Position numbers and translations under genes: made by a program. From Mangrovimonas yunxiaonensis (GTDB lineage Bacteria; Bacteroidota; Bacteroidia; Flavobacteriales; Flavobacteriaceae): DNA of 64,000 nt. The notes beneath the pieces are model-generated. The model was not told the origin of the DNA and ran no database searches. It saw nothing but the letters and a program-made list of their open reading frames with translations. Below, one piece after another: positions 55,843-63,771 of the stretch (within the stretch, counting starts at the first letter, position 1; every line of letters starts with the position of its first letter). The stretch spans positions 333,862 through 397,861 of the forward strand of contig NZ_JPFK01000003.1 in NCBI RefSeq assembly GCF_000733475.1. Direction: 5' to 3'.

Positions 55843-57495
55843 ATGAAAATATCCAGAATTAAAATAGAAAATTTTAGGTCCATCAAATCGACCGAATTCA
55901 CAACGGATAACTTCAATATCGTTGTCGGACAAAATAACTGTGGAAAAACAAATTTCTTCGAAGCAATTCAATTTTTCTTCAACGGAGCTGGTCGTGGTGG
56001 ATTATCAAACGATTTGAAATTTAAACGACAATCTGATTTAGAAATTTTAGTTGAATTGGAATTTTCGGGTGCACAAGATGGTGCAGAAAGAATGCGTAAT
56101 GAAGCTAATAAAACAAAAATACTAAACATATTGGGAGAATCTGATACAGTAACAGTTTCCCGTTCAAGTGTAAATGTAAAAAAACGTAAAGTATTTGTTA
56201 ACGGAGAAGAAGTAAATCCAGGAACAGGATTTGACCCAGCCTTAAATGATTTCTTACCAAAATTTGAATACATAAATACTAAACAATATTATGATTCTGT
56301 TGCAAAGTATTCTAAAATAACGCCAATCGGTATTATGCTTTCAGGTGTTTTATCTGCTATTTTAGAATCAAATGAACAATATCAAGATTTTCAGCAAAGA
56401 TTTACAGATTTATTTGAGGGAGAAGAATCAGAAATTAAAACTCAATTCGATTTAGTTGGTGGTAAAGTAAAAGTTAATCTTCAAAAGCAGTTTCCAGATA
56501 CTTCGAAAGTCAACTTTGAAGTTACAGCGCCTGTATTTGACGATTTACTTAAAAACTTTGAAACTACAATTGATGATGGAATAGAAACAACCGCAGAAGA
56601 AAAAGGAGATGGAATGCAAAGAGCTCTAATGCTTGCGATTATTCAAACTTATGCGGAATTTCGAAAAGAAAATGAAGACCAAGGTAAGTCATTCTTATTC
56701 TTTATTGACGAGGCAGAATTACATCTTCATCCAACAGCTCAAAGAAACTTAAAGAATGTATTATATGAACTTTCAGAATCTACCGACCAAGTTTTTATAA
56801 ATACACATTCATCTGTATTTGTTGCAGATAATTATCCAAATCAAAAAATATTTAAAGCCGAAAAAAACGAGGGAGAAACGGAATTGGAATCGGCAGATGA
56901 TTTTACAAAACCGTACATAGTATTTGAACTTTTAGGCGGAAGTCCGTCAGATTTATTGTTGCCAAGAAACTTTCTTATCGTAGAAGGGTTAAGTGAATTT
57001 GAGTTTTTAACACGAGTAATAAGACGATTTTATTCGGACAGACCAATAATTCAGATAATTAAAGCAAACGGAGATATTGACCAAGCAGAAAGAACAATTA
57101 ATGCAATTGAAAAAGCGTTCACGCCTTTAAATTCAAGTATTTACAGAGATAAACAAATTATCTTAATTGACTTGCCAAGTGAACAAACTCAAGGTGGTGT
57201 AACTGACTTTCTTCAAAGAAATCCGAGTTTAAATGCGAACAACCAATTTTTTCAAATACCAAATCGAGATTTAGAGCAATATTATCCAAATCAACCAGAT
57301 GAAACTTACGGAAATTGGAGAAAAACGCAAGCTGAATTGGATGCAGTAAATGCAGCAGGTAATAAGTCATTTACGGGAAAAAAGAAAAGACAATTAGCAA
57401 AATTTGTAGGAGAAAATATTACTCAATTACAATTCGAACAGGAAATGCCAATAATATTTCAGGCATTAGAACGGAGTTGGGAATTAGCATTTTGA
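55843..57495 (+). CDS. Cassette 2: OLD-family AAA ATPase/TOPRIM nuclease
   Basis: 550 residues. The ABC-type ATPase has Walker A GQNNCGKT (29-36), Walker B FLFFIDE (284-290) and an H-loop-like THSS (321-324). A C-terminal TOPRIM-like domain starts at LIVEGLSEFEF (378-388, Glu381); the later acidic motif reads LIDLPSEQ (441-448), with only one clear Asp where OLD enzymes usually have DxD. Such nucleases (OLD, GajA-like) nick or cut DNA and several protect against phage. No UvrD-like partner is adjacent. Opening arm GTTGGCAAC (55812) matches GTTGCCAAC at the repeat. Confidence 0.85.
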   Translation: MKISRIKIENFRSIKSTEFTTDNFNIVVGQNNCGKTNFFEAIQFFFNGAGRGGLSNDLKFKRQSDLEILVELEFSGAQDGAERMRNEANKTKILNILGESDTVTVSRSSVNVKKRKVFVNGEEVNPGTGFDPALNDFLPKFEYINTKQYYDSVAKYSKITPIGIMLSGVLSAILESNEQYQDFQQRFTDLFEGEESEIKTQFDLVGGKVKVNLQKQFPDTSKVNFEVTAPVFDDLLKNFETTIDDGIETTAEEKGDGMQRALMLAIIQTYAEFRKENEDQGKSFLFFIDEAELHLHPTAQRNLKNVLYELSESTDQVFINTHSSVFVADNYPNQKIFKAEKNEGETELESADDFTKPYIVFELLGGSPSDLLLPRNFLIVEGLSEFEFLTRVIRRFYSDRPIIQIIKANGDIDQAERTINAIEKAFTPLNSSIYRDKQIILIDLPSEQTQGGVTDFLQRNPSLNANNQFFQIPNRDLEQYYPNQPDETYGNWRKTQAELDAVNAAGNKSFTGKKKRQLAKFVGENITQLQFEQEMPIIFQALERSWELAF

Positions 57496-57504
57496 AAAAA
57501 GCCA

Positions 57505-57641
57505 GTTGCCAACAACGTATAACAACAATTGCGGCTCTGTTTCCTGCGGACACAACCGCGCAAGCACAAAAGTCGGGAATTTTAGCTATCTTAGTTTTTA
57601 ATCAATCCGCAACTGATTGTTATACAAGAACGTTACCTTGC
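57505..57641 (+). repeat. attC-like site 2 (family B, divergent)
   Basis: GTTGCCAAC-AAC-GTATAACAACAATTGCGG on the left; CCGCAACTGATTGTTATAC-AAGAAC-GTTACCTTGC on the right. GTATAACA and TGTTATAC pair. TATCTTAG (57587-57594) sits in the loop 69 bp before the next ORF. Confidence 0.75.
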
Positions 57642-57663
57642 ATTTGACCAAATCACAAACTAA

Positions 57664-58155
57664 ATGAATTCTGAAATCAAAATACCCTTGAATAAATTTA
57701 AAATATCCTTGCTAACTTTTGGTTCAATTCTGTTTGTTATTGCTGGCTATTTTATGTTGTGGAATTTTATCGGAATTATTGCAATCATTTTTTTTGGAGC
57801 CACTGGAATTTACGGATTAACAAAATTATTTGACTCAAAAACTGGATTGAAAATTGACTCAAGCGGAATTACGGACAATACAAACGCAACTAGCATCGGA
57901 CTGATTAAATGGAAAGATATTTATCAAATTAGAAGTGAGCAAGTAGCTTCCGAGAAATTCATAATGATTGACTTAATTGACCCAGAAAAATATTTGGACA
58001 AAGTAAAAAACGGACTTAAAAAAAGGTTAATGAAAACAAATATGAGAATGTACGGAACACCAATTTCAATAACCTCTCGAACTTTGAAATACAATTTTTC
58101 GGAACTTGAAAAAATATTACGAACTGAATTTGAAAAAAATAAAAACGCAAGGTAA
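57664..58155 (+). CDS. Cassette 3: STM3941-like membrane protein
   Basis: 163 residues. Two membrane helices (about 14-32 and 34-53) precede a beta-rich, PH-like domain (GLKIDSSGITDNT, IGLIKWKDIYQI), as in STM3941-family proteins. Function unknown. The stop codon TAA lies inside the attC left arm GCAAGGTAAC, so the last codons belong to the recombination site. Opening arm GTTACCTTGC is perfectly complementary over 10 bp. Confidence 0.75.
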   Translation: MNSEIKIPLNKFKISLLTFGSILFVIAGYFMLWNFIGIIAIIFFGATGIYGLTKLFDSKTGLKIDSSGITDNTNATSIGLIKWKDIYQIRSEQVASEKFIMIDLIDPEKYLDKVKNGLKKRLMKTNMRMYGTPISITSRTLKYNFSELEKILRTEFEKNKNAR

Positions 58156-58282
58156 CAACGGCTATAGTTCATTGCTACGGATTTTCTGCCGAAAATCCTC
58201 GCACTTTTGCTATCTTTGGTTCACGGCGGAAAATCCTCGCGGATTTTCACGCAACGAAACCATAGCCAAAACCGTTGGCAAA
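58147..58282 (+). repeat. attC-like site 3 (family A)
   Basis: GCAAGGTAAC-AAC-GGCTATAGTTCATTGC and GCAACGAAACCATAGCC-AAAACC-GTTGGCAAA. The loop contains two pairs of AAAATCC/GGATTTT inverted repeats and TATCTTTG (58211-58218), an exact TAnnTTTG match 75 bp before the next ORF. Confidence 0.8.
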
Positions 58283-58292
58283 CAGTTGAAAA

Positions 58293-58826
58293 ATGACTTA
58301 TAAGGAATCTAAAAGAATTGATTTAATACTTTCCGAATTTCTTAAAGAAGATAGAATTGAAATATCATCTTCTATAAACGAGGTTAATTTTGTGAAAAAA
58401 GGTCGTGTACATAAATTAACCGAAACGGAATTAAAGAAACTTTTACACCTAATAAAAAAAGAACAAACTGCAATCGGAATTGAATTAATAACTGGACATG
58501 ATATTATTCATGTAGAGTTCAAAACAATTTCTGACTTTTTAGCCGATGGTGGATTTGAAAAAATAATACGTAAAAGACTAACTAATAAAACTATTAAAAT
58601 TACAACATTCGTATTATCAGTTTTTACCTTTTTAATATTATTTATCAAAAACATTATCATTGACCCAATATGGGCAACCAAAACCGAGAAAATAATTCAA
58701 GAACCTTACCAACAACATAAGCGAATGGAAAAGCAAGAAATAAAATCAACGGAGCAAATGAAACCCAACATTTCCAAGAAAAAGGATTCATCCACCCATT
58801 TTCAAGTAAATACTCCAAAGAAATGA
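58293..58826 (+). CDS. Cassette 4: hypothetical single-pass membrane protein
   Basis: 177 residues. The N-terminal 100 are soluble and charged, one hydrophobic helix follows (about 101-120, TTFVLSVFTFLILFIKNIII), then a Lys/Gln-rich tail. No family recognised. Opening arm GTTGGCAAA is complementary to TTTGCCAAC at 58866. Confidence 0.7.
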   Translation: MTYKESKRIDLILSEFLKEDRIEISSSINEVNFVKKGRVHKLTETELKKLLHLIKKEQTAIGIELITGHDIIHVEFKTISDFLADGGFEKIIRKRLTNKTIKITTFVLSVFTFLILFIKNIIIDPIWATKTEKIIQEPYQQHKRMEKQEIKSTEQMKPNISKKKDSSTHFQVNTPKK

Positions 58827-58865
58827 AAAAAGCGTCTTTAATTTTTTCCTTCAAAACAAAACCGA

Positions 58866-59000
58866 TTTGCCAACAATGGCTATAATTAATTGCTACTCTT
58901 TGCAACACCTTAATTACTGTTTCTATACATCAGCTATTACTAATACGAAAAAACAATCCTTGTTTAATCGCAACTAATCATAGCCTAAGCCGTTAGCTTT
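58866..59000 (+). repeat. attC-like site 4 (family C-related)
   Basis: TTTGCCAAC-AAT-GGCTATAATTAATTGC and GCAACTAATCATAGCC-TAAGCC-GTTAGCTTT. Arms pair over 16 bp with A/C mismatches at two positions. The loop sequence differs from the other members. Confidence 0.78.
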
Positions 59001-59014
59001 CATTTGACCAAAAA

Positions 59015-59683
59015 ATGGATATTGATTTATTAAATAGACTAAGAAAAGAAACTGAAAGCGGAATTCAGAAAGTTTTTGATGAATTAGAAAAACAATCTGT
59101 TGAATTTGGCACAGACGAATTTAATGGAAACAACAGAGAGGAATTCATAATTAAATTTGACGGTTTCGGAATTGATTTGAACGAAAATGGAGAGAAAGAA
59201 ATTATTCGTGTCAAATTGGGAATTTATCTTGAGGATAAAGAAAATATATGGGTTAACTCTCTTGAGCCGATTGGAGACTATTTAACACTTTATGATTTAA
59301 AAGGGGAATTTATCGATGAATTCATAACGATAAACAAAAGAGGAATTGAATTTGAGATTGACTTTTGGATTGAAACCCTTAATAAGACTGTGCCAAAACG
59401 TTATTTCAGAAGAAATATTCCTGAATACACTTTAGTCTCTTATATAAATCATTCTATTTTTCTTTTTCAAGGCAAAGATTTTGACGGAGTTTTTGTTTTC
59501 ATAAAAAGGTGTCTCGATTATTTGGAGACTTCAGAAAACAATGAACGAATTGAAACCGAATATCTTGACAAAGTGAATTCATATCTTGAAACAATCTTTT
59601 ACCATTTGAAAAATAATGATTTAGTAAATAAAGAAAAGATTAAAAAATACGATATTGTAAAACGAATAAAAACGAAAAGCTAA
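59015..59683 (+). CDS. Cassette 5: hypothetical protein
   Basis: 222 residues, soluble, acidic, mixed alpha/beta. No motif or family is recognised. The stop codon is inside the attC left arm AAAGCTAAC (59676-59684). Opening arm GTTAGCTTT is its exact complement over 9 bp. Confidence 0.7.
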   Translation: MDIDLLNRLRKETESGIQKVFDELEKQSVEFGTDEFNGNNREEFIIKFDGFGIDLNENGEKEIIRVKLGIYLEDKENIWVNSLEPIGDYLTLYDLKGEFIDEFITINKRGIEFEIDFWIETLNKTVPKRYFRRNIPEYTLVSYINHSIFLFQGKDFDGVFVFIKRCLDYLETSENNERIETEYLDKVNSYLETIFYHLKNNDLVNKEKIKKYDIVKRIKTKS

Positions 59684-59809
59684 CAATGGCTATAAGTAAT
59701 TGCTTGTTCTCGCCTACTTCTGAAAATCCTCGCGGATTTTCAGTTTGGTATGTACTTGCAAAGTTAACCGCTAAACCACGCAACTACTCATAGCCGAGAC
59801 CGTTGGCAG
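59676..59809 (+). repeat. attC-like site 5 (family C)
   Basis: AAAGCTAAC-AAT-GGCTATAAGTAATTGC and GCAACTACTCATAGCC-GAGACC-GTTGGCAG. The loop has the hairpin CTGAAAATCC-TCGC-GGATTTTCAG. Nearly identical to site 9. Confidence 0.8.
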
Positions 59810-59844
59810 TCATTTAAAACCACTCTAAAGAACAAAAAACAGAT

Positions 59845-60531
59845 ATGAACGATTTATTTATTTCAATCGAATACAACAATCGAGAATTTGATGGAATTGA
59901 GGAGTTCAAATCAAGTTTAGACGAAAACTACCATCATCAAATTAGACCTAAATGGATTCCTGCTTGTTCAGAAGGTGCAGAATTTTGGATGACCGTTTTT
60001 GTGAATACAGGAATTGCGGACTTTATTAAAGGCGCAATTGCTGGTGGTTTAGTCTGGGATTTAATAAAATTTGGAGGAAAAGAATATGTTTTTTCACCAC
60101 TTTATAAAGCTTTAGAAAAACTGAATAAAGACAATTCAAAAAATTGGGGCGGACTGAAAGTGTTGAAATATAAACTTCAATTTGATGATTGTGAAATACA
60201 CGTTGGAGGAGTTAATAAAAACTTCACATCTATTTTCTCTACTGTATTCAATGAAATAGCAAAGAGAAAACCTGAATTTGAAAAAGAAATCGGACAGGAA
60301 GTAATTAAAATCGAATTACCAATAGAATTTATGGAACATTTTGAAAATGTGAACGAACAATTTTCGCTTGATATTTATAACGAAGATTATTCTATTAAAG
60401 CTTTCAAAAATTTATGGAGAGTAACTTTTTCAACTGAATTTCCGATTATGATTTACAGCTTTCCCGAAAAGAAATTATTTGAACCAAAAGAAATGTCAGA
60501 CAAATTAAAAACGCCTGCCAACAATGTATAA
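59845..60531 (+). CDS. Cassette 6: hypothetical protein
   Basis: 228 residues. A short amphipathic or weakly hydrophobic segment (about 51-72, NTGIADFIKGAIAGGLVW) may associate with a membrane. No family recognised. The last residues (PANNV) and the stop TAA are encoded by the attC repeat. Opening arm GTTGGCAG pairs with CTGCCAAC at 60515. Confidence 0.7.
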   Translation: MNDLFISIEYNNREFDGIEEFKSSLDENYHHQIRPKWIPACSEGAEFWMTVFVNTGIADFIKGAIAGGLVWDLIKFGGKEYVFSPLYKALEKLNKDNSKNWGGLKVLKYKLQFDDCEIHVGGVNKNFTSIFSTVFNEIAKRKPEFEKEIGQEVIKIELPIEFMEHFENVNEQFSLDIYNEDYSIKAFKNLWRVTFSTEFPIMIYSFPEKKLFEPKEMSDKLKTPANNV

Positions 60532-60647
60532 CCGCAATTACGGCGGATTCGACTACGTCCGAATCCACTCGGAATTGCTAACGTCTGTGCTAAACCGAAA
60601 ATTATTAACTTTAAATCCGTAACTGACGGTTATACGAGATCGTTGGC
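60515..60647 (+). repeat. attC-like site 6 (family B)
   Basis: CTGCCAAC-AAT-GTATAACCGCAATTACGG and CCGTAACTGACGGTTATAC-GAGATC-GTTGGC. GTATAACCG and CGGTTATAC pair fully, with an inner GGATTCG/CGAATCC hairpin. Confidence 0.8.
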
Positions 60648-60890
60648 AACAATGGTGCTAAAAAATCGCGGAAGCGATTTTGAGCCTCTTTACGCGGACA
60701 AAAAAACGGATATAAAAACGCAAAACTGCTCGGATTTTAAGCAGGGTGGATTCAAAACAAAATTAAAAGAACTTTATAGCTGCTCGCAAGCAAAGCGCAA
60801 ACAGTACGCTGAAAAAGAATAAAAGAACTTCCAAACTTTACGCTGACAACACTCAGGCTCAAAAAAAACTTACGGATTAAAACCACAGTA
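60643..60890 (+). other. Cassette 7 body: gene-less cassette D, copy 2
   Basis: Contains the conserved AAATCGC-GGAA-GCGATTT hairpin and about 40 bp more than copies 1 and 4. Opening arm GTTGGC pairs with GCCAAC (60891). Relative to copies 1 and 4 (GTTGCC/GGCAAC) both arms changed together. A small ORF is possible in this copy only. Confidence 0.65.
60652..60822 (+). CDS. Possible 56-residue ORF in cassette D copy 2
   Basis: ATG at 60652, TAA at 60820-60822; the product starts MVLKNRGSDFEPLYADKKTD and is lysine-rich. The other three copies of this cassette carry indels that break the frame, which argues against coding function. It is listed because it is the only intact version. Confidence 0.2.
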   Translation: MVLKNRGSDFEPLYADKKTDIKTQNCSDFKQGGFKTKLKELYSCSQAKRKQYAEKE

Positions 60891-61025
60891 GCCAACAACG
60901 GCTATGGTTCATTGCTGCGTCATTTTTTGCCCGATATTCCGGGATATTTGTTATCTTTCGTCCACGGCGGAAAAACCTTAACCCTTTTCCATCGCAACAA
61001 ACCATAGCCAAACACGTTGTAACAC
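60891..61025 (+). repeat. attC-like site 7 (family A)
   Basis: GCCAAC-AAC-GGCTATGGTTCATTGC and GCAACAAACCATAGCC-AAACAC-GTTGTAACAC. TATCTTTC (60952-60959) lies 83 bp before the next ORF. Confidence 0.8.
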
Positions 61026-61041
61026 ATTAGAAGCAAAAACT

Positions 61042-61515
61042 GTGGAAGAATTTCAAATAAGATACAATAAGACATCTGAATTAATTGAAAAAGTAGTAGA
61101 TATGTATTATAACGGAAATTCTTGCGCTTGTGAATATCCGAGATTTATACAAATTGTTGGAATTAATTGTGTTGACTACGGAGAATCCTTTAAGACGTGG
61201 GAAACAACATTATTAATTGATAAAGCAAAAAAACATTTTGAAACTGAAACTCTGGAAAACGGACCTGAATGTTCAAATGAAAAGTGGACTTGCAAAAAGT
61301 GTAAATCTGAATATAATTATGGTTGGTCGGATTTTAGCATCGCAGTGGAAAGAGAAGTATTATTACCAATAAATATAAAGGCAACAGAAAAAGGAAAAAA
61401 AACTATTAAACCGATTCCTCTTTACGCAGGACTTTATGGACATAGTTATCCTTCAAAAAAGGAAATTGAAAGCGTTACATTTGACAGTTTTGAAAAATAT
61501 ATAATGGAAAAATAA
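61042..61515 (+). CDS. Cassette 8: hypothetical protein with CxxC motif
   Basis: 157 residues from a GTG start. Cysteines at NSCACEYP (about 28-31) and WTCKKCKSEY (about 86-89) could form a zinc site. No family recognised. Opening arm GTTGTAACAC and closing arm GTGTTACAAC match over 10 bp. Confidence 0.65.
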   Translation: MEEFQIRYNKTSELIEKVVDMYYNGNSCACEYPRFIQIVGINCVDYGESFKTWETTLLIDKAKKHFETETLENGPECSNEKWTCKKCKSEYNYGWSDFSIAVEREVLLPINIKATEKGKKTIKPIPLYAGLYGHSYPSKKEIESVTFDSFEKYIMEK

Positions 61516-61516
61516 C

Positions 61517-61655
61517 GTGTTACAACAATGTATAACCGCAATTACGGCGGATTCGACTACGTCCGAATCCACTCGGAATTGCTAACGTCAGTGCTTAACC
61601 GAAAATTAGTAACTTTAATCCCGTAACTGACGGTTATACGAAACCGTTGCCAATA
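61517..61655 (+). repeat. attC-like site 8 (family B)
   Basis: GTGTTACAAC-AAT-GTATAACCGCAATTACGG and CCGTAACTGACGGTTATAC-GAAACC-GTTGCCAATA. Loop element TAACTTTA (61610-61617), 54 bp before the next ORF. Confidence 0.8.
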
Positions 61656-61671
61656 ATTAAAACCAACCCAT

Positions 61672-62406
61672 ATGAAAACAACAATCAAATCAATCCTAAC
61701 CGCTATTTTATTTATTGCAACATTTAATTCTTACGCACAAAAAACAGGAGAATTAATCAAACTTAAAACTTATAATAAAGTAATTAAAGCTGAATTTTTG
61801 ACTGAATCAAATGATAGTTTAATTAAGTTTCTTGCACCAAATATTATATACAGAATTAACAAGATTAATGGTGATTCAATACAATTAAAGGCATTAAATT
61901 TCAAAAAAGGTTCTGAAAAAGGAAATTACTATAATGATAAAATTTATTATGTAAGTAAAAGTGACTTTGACCAAAGTTATGAAGAGTACATTCCTGATGA
62001 TAAACTATCTGTAGGACTTTTAACATTACCATTTAAAGCGAGACCACAAGATGATTTTTCATTTGACACCGAATTTAATTTAAGTACAACTCTAAATTGG
62101 AATTTCGCTAAAATCTATAACTCAAAAGTAAATCTGCAAGCAGGTGCAGGAATTGGTAGTGTTAATTTGAATTCAAGTAATGCTAGTGGAATTGAAGATG
62201 GAAAAGCCCAAGATGTTGCTACTCTAAATTTCTTTGGAGGACTAATGTTAGAATACAAAAAAGTTCAAGCAGGTTTTTATGTAGGTGTTGACCAAATTAA
62301 TAATCAAAGTGAATATAATTGGATGCATAATGGTAATTTATGGTTTGGCTTTGGTATTGGATTTAACGTATTTAAAATTTCCTTGGGAGAAAAAGATAAT
62401 CAATAA
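61672..62406 (+). CDS. Cassette 9: secreted beta-rich (possible outer-membrane) protein
   Basis: 244 residues with a signal peptide (about 1-22, ends SYAQ). The C-terminal half shows alternating strands rich in aromatic and glycine residues (NLQAGAGIGSVNLN, LWFGFGIGFNVFKISLG) like a small barrel. No family is assigned firmly. Opening arm GTTGCCAATA and closing TATTGGCAAC match over 10 bp. Confidence 0.68.
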   Translation: MKTTIKSILTAILFIATFNSYAQKTGELIKLKTYNKVIKAEFLTESNDSLIKFLAPNIIYRINKINGDSIQLKALNFKKGSEKGNYYNDKIYYVSKSDFDQSYEEYIPDDKLSVGLLTLPFKARPQDDFSFDTEFNLSTTLNWNFAKIYNSKVNLQAGAGIGSVNLNSSNASGIEDGKAQDVATLNFFGGLMLEYKKVQAGFYVGVDQINNQSEYNWMHNGNLWFGFGIGFNVFKISLGEKDNQ

Positions 62407-62407
62407 C

Positions 62408-62540
62408 TATTGGCAACAATGGCTATAAGTAATTGCTTGTTCTCGCCTACTTCTGAAAATCCTCGCGGATTTTCAGCTTCGGGTATACTTGCAAAGTTAA
62501 GTGCTAAACCACGCAACTACTCATAGCCGAGACCGTTGGC
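62408..62540 (+). repeat. attC-like site 9 (family C)
   Basis: TATTGGCAAC-AAT-GGCTATAAGTAATTGC and GCAACTACTCATAGCC-GAGACC-GTTGGC. Same loop hairpin as site 5, with TATACTTG at 62484-62491. Confidence 0.8.
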
Positions 62541-62781
62541 AACAATGGTGCTAAAAAATCGCGGAAGCGATTTAAGCCTCTTTACGCGGACAAAAAAACG
62601 GATATAAAAACGCAAAACTGCTCGGATTTTAAGCAGGGTGGATTCAAAACAAAATTAAAAGAACTTTATAGCTGCTCGCAAGCAAAGCGCAAACAGTACG
62701 CTGAAAAAGAATAAAAGAACTTCCAAACTTTACGCTGACAACACTCAGGCTCAAAAAAACTTACGGATTAAAACCACAGTA
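62536..62781 (+). other. Cassette 10 body: gene-less cassette D, copy 3
   Basis: Nearly identical to copy 2, with a one-base deletion after the conserved hairpin that closes the frame seen there. Opening GTTGGC pairs with GCCAAC (62782). Confidence 0.65.
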
Positions 62782-62914
62782 GCCAACAACGGCTATGGTT
62801 CATTGCTTCGTCATTTTTTGCCCGATATTCCGGGATATTTGTTATCTTTCGTCCACGGCGGAAAAAACTTAACCTTTTTCCCCCGCAACAAACCATAGCC
62901 AAACCGTTGTACGC
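62782..62914 (+). repeat. attC-like site 10 (family A)
   Basis: GCCAAC-AAC-GGCTATGGTTCATTGC and GCAACAAACCATAGCC-AAACC-GTTGTACGC (5-nt right spacer). TATCTTTC (62843-62850), 87 bp before the next ORF. Confidence 0.8.
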
Positions 62915-62936
62915 AAGCTTGAAAAAACAGAACTAA

Positions 62937-63428
62937 TTGAGAATTTTAGATTGGATAAAGAACAGAGAAGTTAAATCGGAATTTGAAAAAGCATTTTCTG
63001 ACTTAAAGAGAATGGGAGAAATTGAACCTAGTGCAAAAAGAACTTATGAATTACTTCGCGAATTGGACTTTGACACTTCTGACTCGCAATCTGAATTGTT
63101 AATTTCGGAATTTAACAAGATTCAATATCAATCGAACACAAATAGTTTCTTTTACTTCTATTTTCCGATTGTAACGCACATATTACATTACAAACCAAAA
63201 TACGAGAAAGATATTTTAGGATATTTAATCGGACCAAATTTTGCGAATGGCGACACAGAAACGAAAGACTTGATTCCATTAATCAAAAACGCAATGGAAT
63301 TCAAACTAACTGAAAATAAAAATTATCTGACCAAAGAAAGTAAAAGCTGGATTCTGAATGAATTACCAAAAATGGAAAAAGAAGTTGAACGAGAAGTACA
63401 AAAATGTTGGAAAGAACTGAACGAATAA
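62937..63428 (+). CDS. Cassette 11: hypothetical helical protein
   Basis: 163 residues from a TTG start, predicted mostly helical, no family recognised. Opening arm GTTGTACGC and closing GCGTACAAC match over 9 bp. Confidence 0.65.
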   Translation: MRILDWIKNREVKSEFEKAFSDLKRMGEIEPSAKRTYELLRELDFDTSDSQSELLISEFNKIQYQSNTNSFFYFYFPIVTHILHYKPKYEKDILGYLIGPNFANGDTETKDLIPLIKNAMEFKLTENKNYLTKESKSWILNELPKMEKEVEREVQKCWKELNE

Positions 63429-63435
63429 AAAGCCA

Positions 63436-63569
63436 GCGTACAACAATGTATAACCGCAATTACGGCGGATTCGACTGCGTCCGAATCCACTCGGAATTGC
63501 TAACGCCAGTTCTTAACCGAAAAACATTATCTTTAAATCCGTAACTGACGGTTATACGAGACCGTTGCC
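63436..63569 (+). repeat. attC-like site 11 (family B)
   Basis: GCGTACAAC-AAT-GTATAACCGCAATTACGG and CCGTAACTGACGGTTATAC-GAGACC-GTTGCC. TATCTTTA at 63528-63535 in the loop. Confidence 0.8.
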
Positions 63570-63771
63570 AGCAATGGTGGTAAAAAAATCGCGGAAGCGA
63601 TTTTGAGCTACTTTACGCGGACAAAAAAAAGCGGATTAAAAACAAAACTAAAAGAACTTCTTAGCTATTCGCAATCAGAACGCAAGCAGTACGCTGAAAA
63701 AGAATAAAAGGACTTCCAAACGTTGCGCTGACATCACTCAGACTCAAAACTTACGGATATAAACCACAGCA
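63565..63771 (+). other. Cassette 12 body: gene-less cassette D, copy 4
   Basis: Closely matches copy 1 (both lack the extra segment of copies 2 and 3). Opening GTTGCC pairs with GGCAAC (63772). The AAATCGC-GGAA-GCGATTT hairpin is conserved. Confidence 0.65.
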
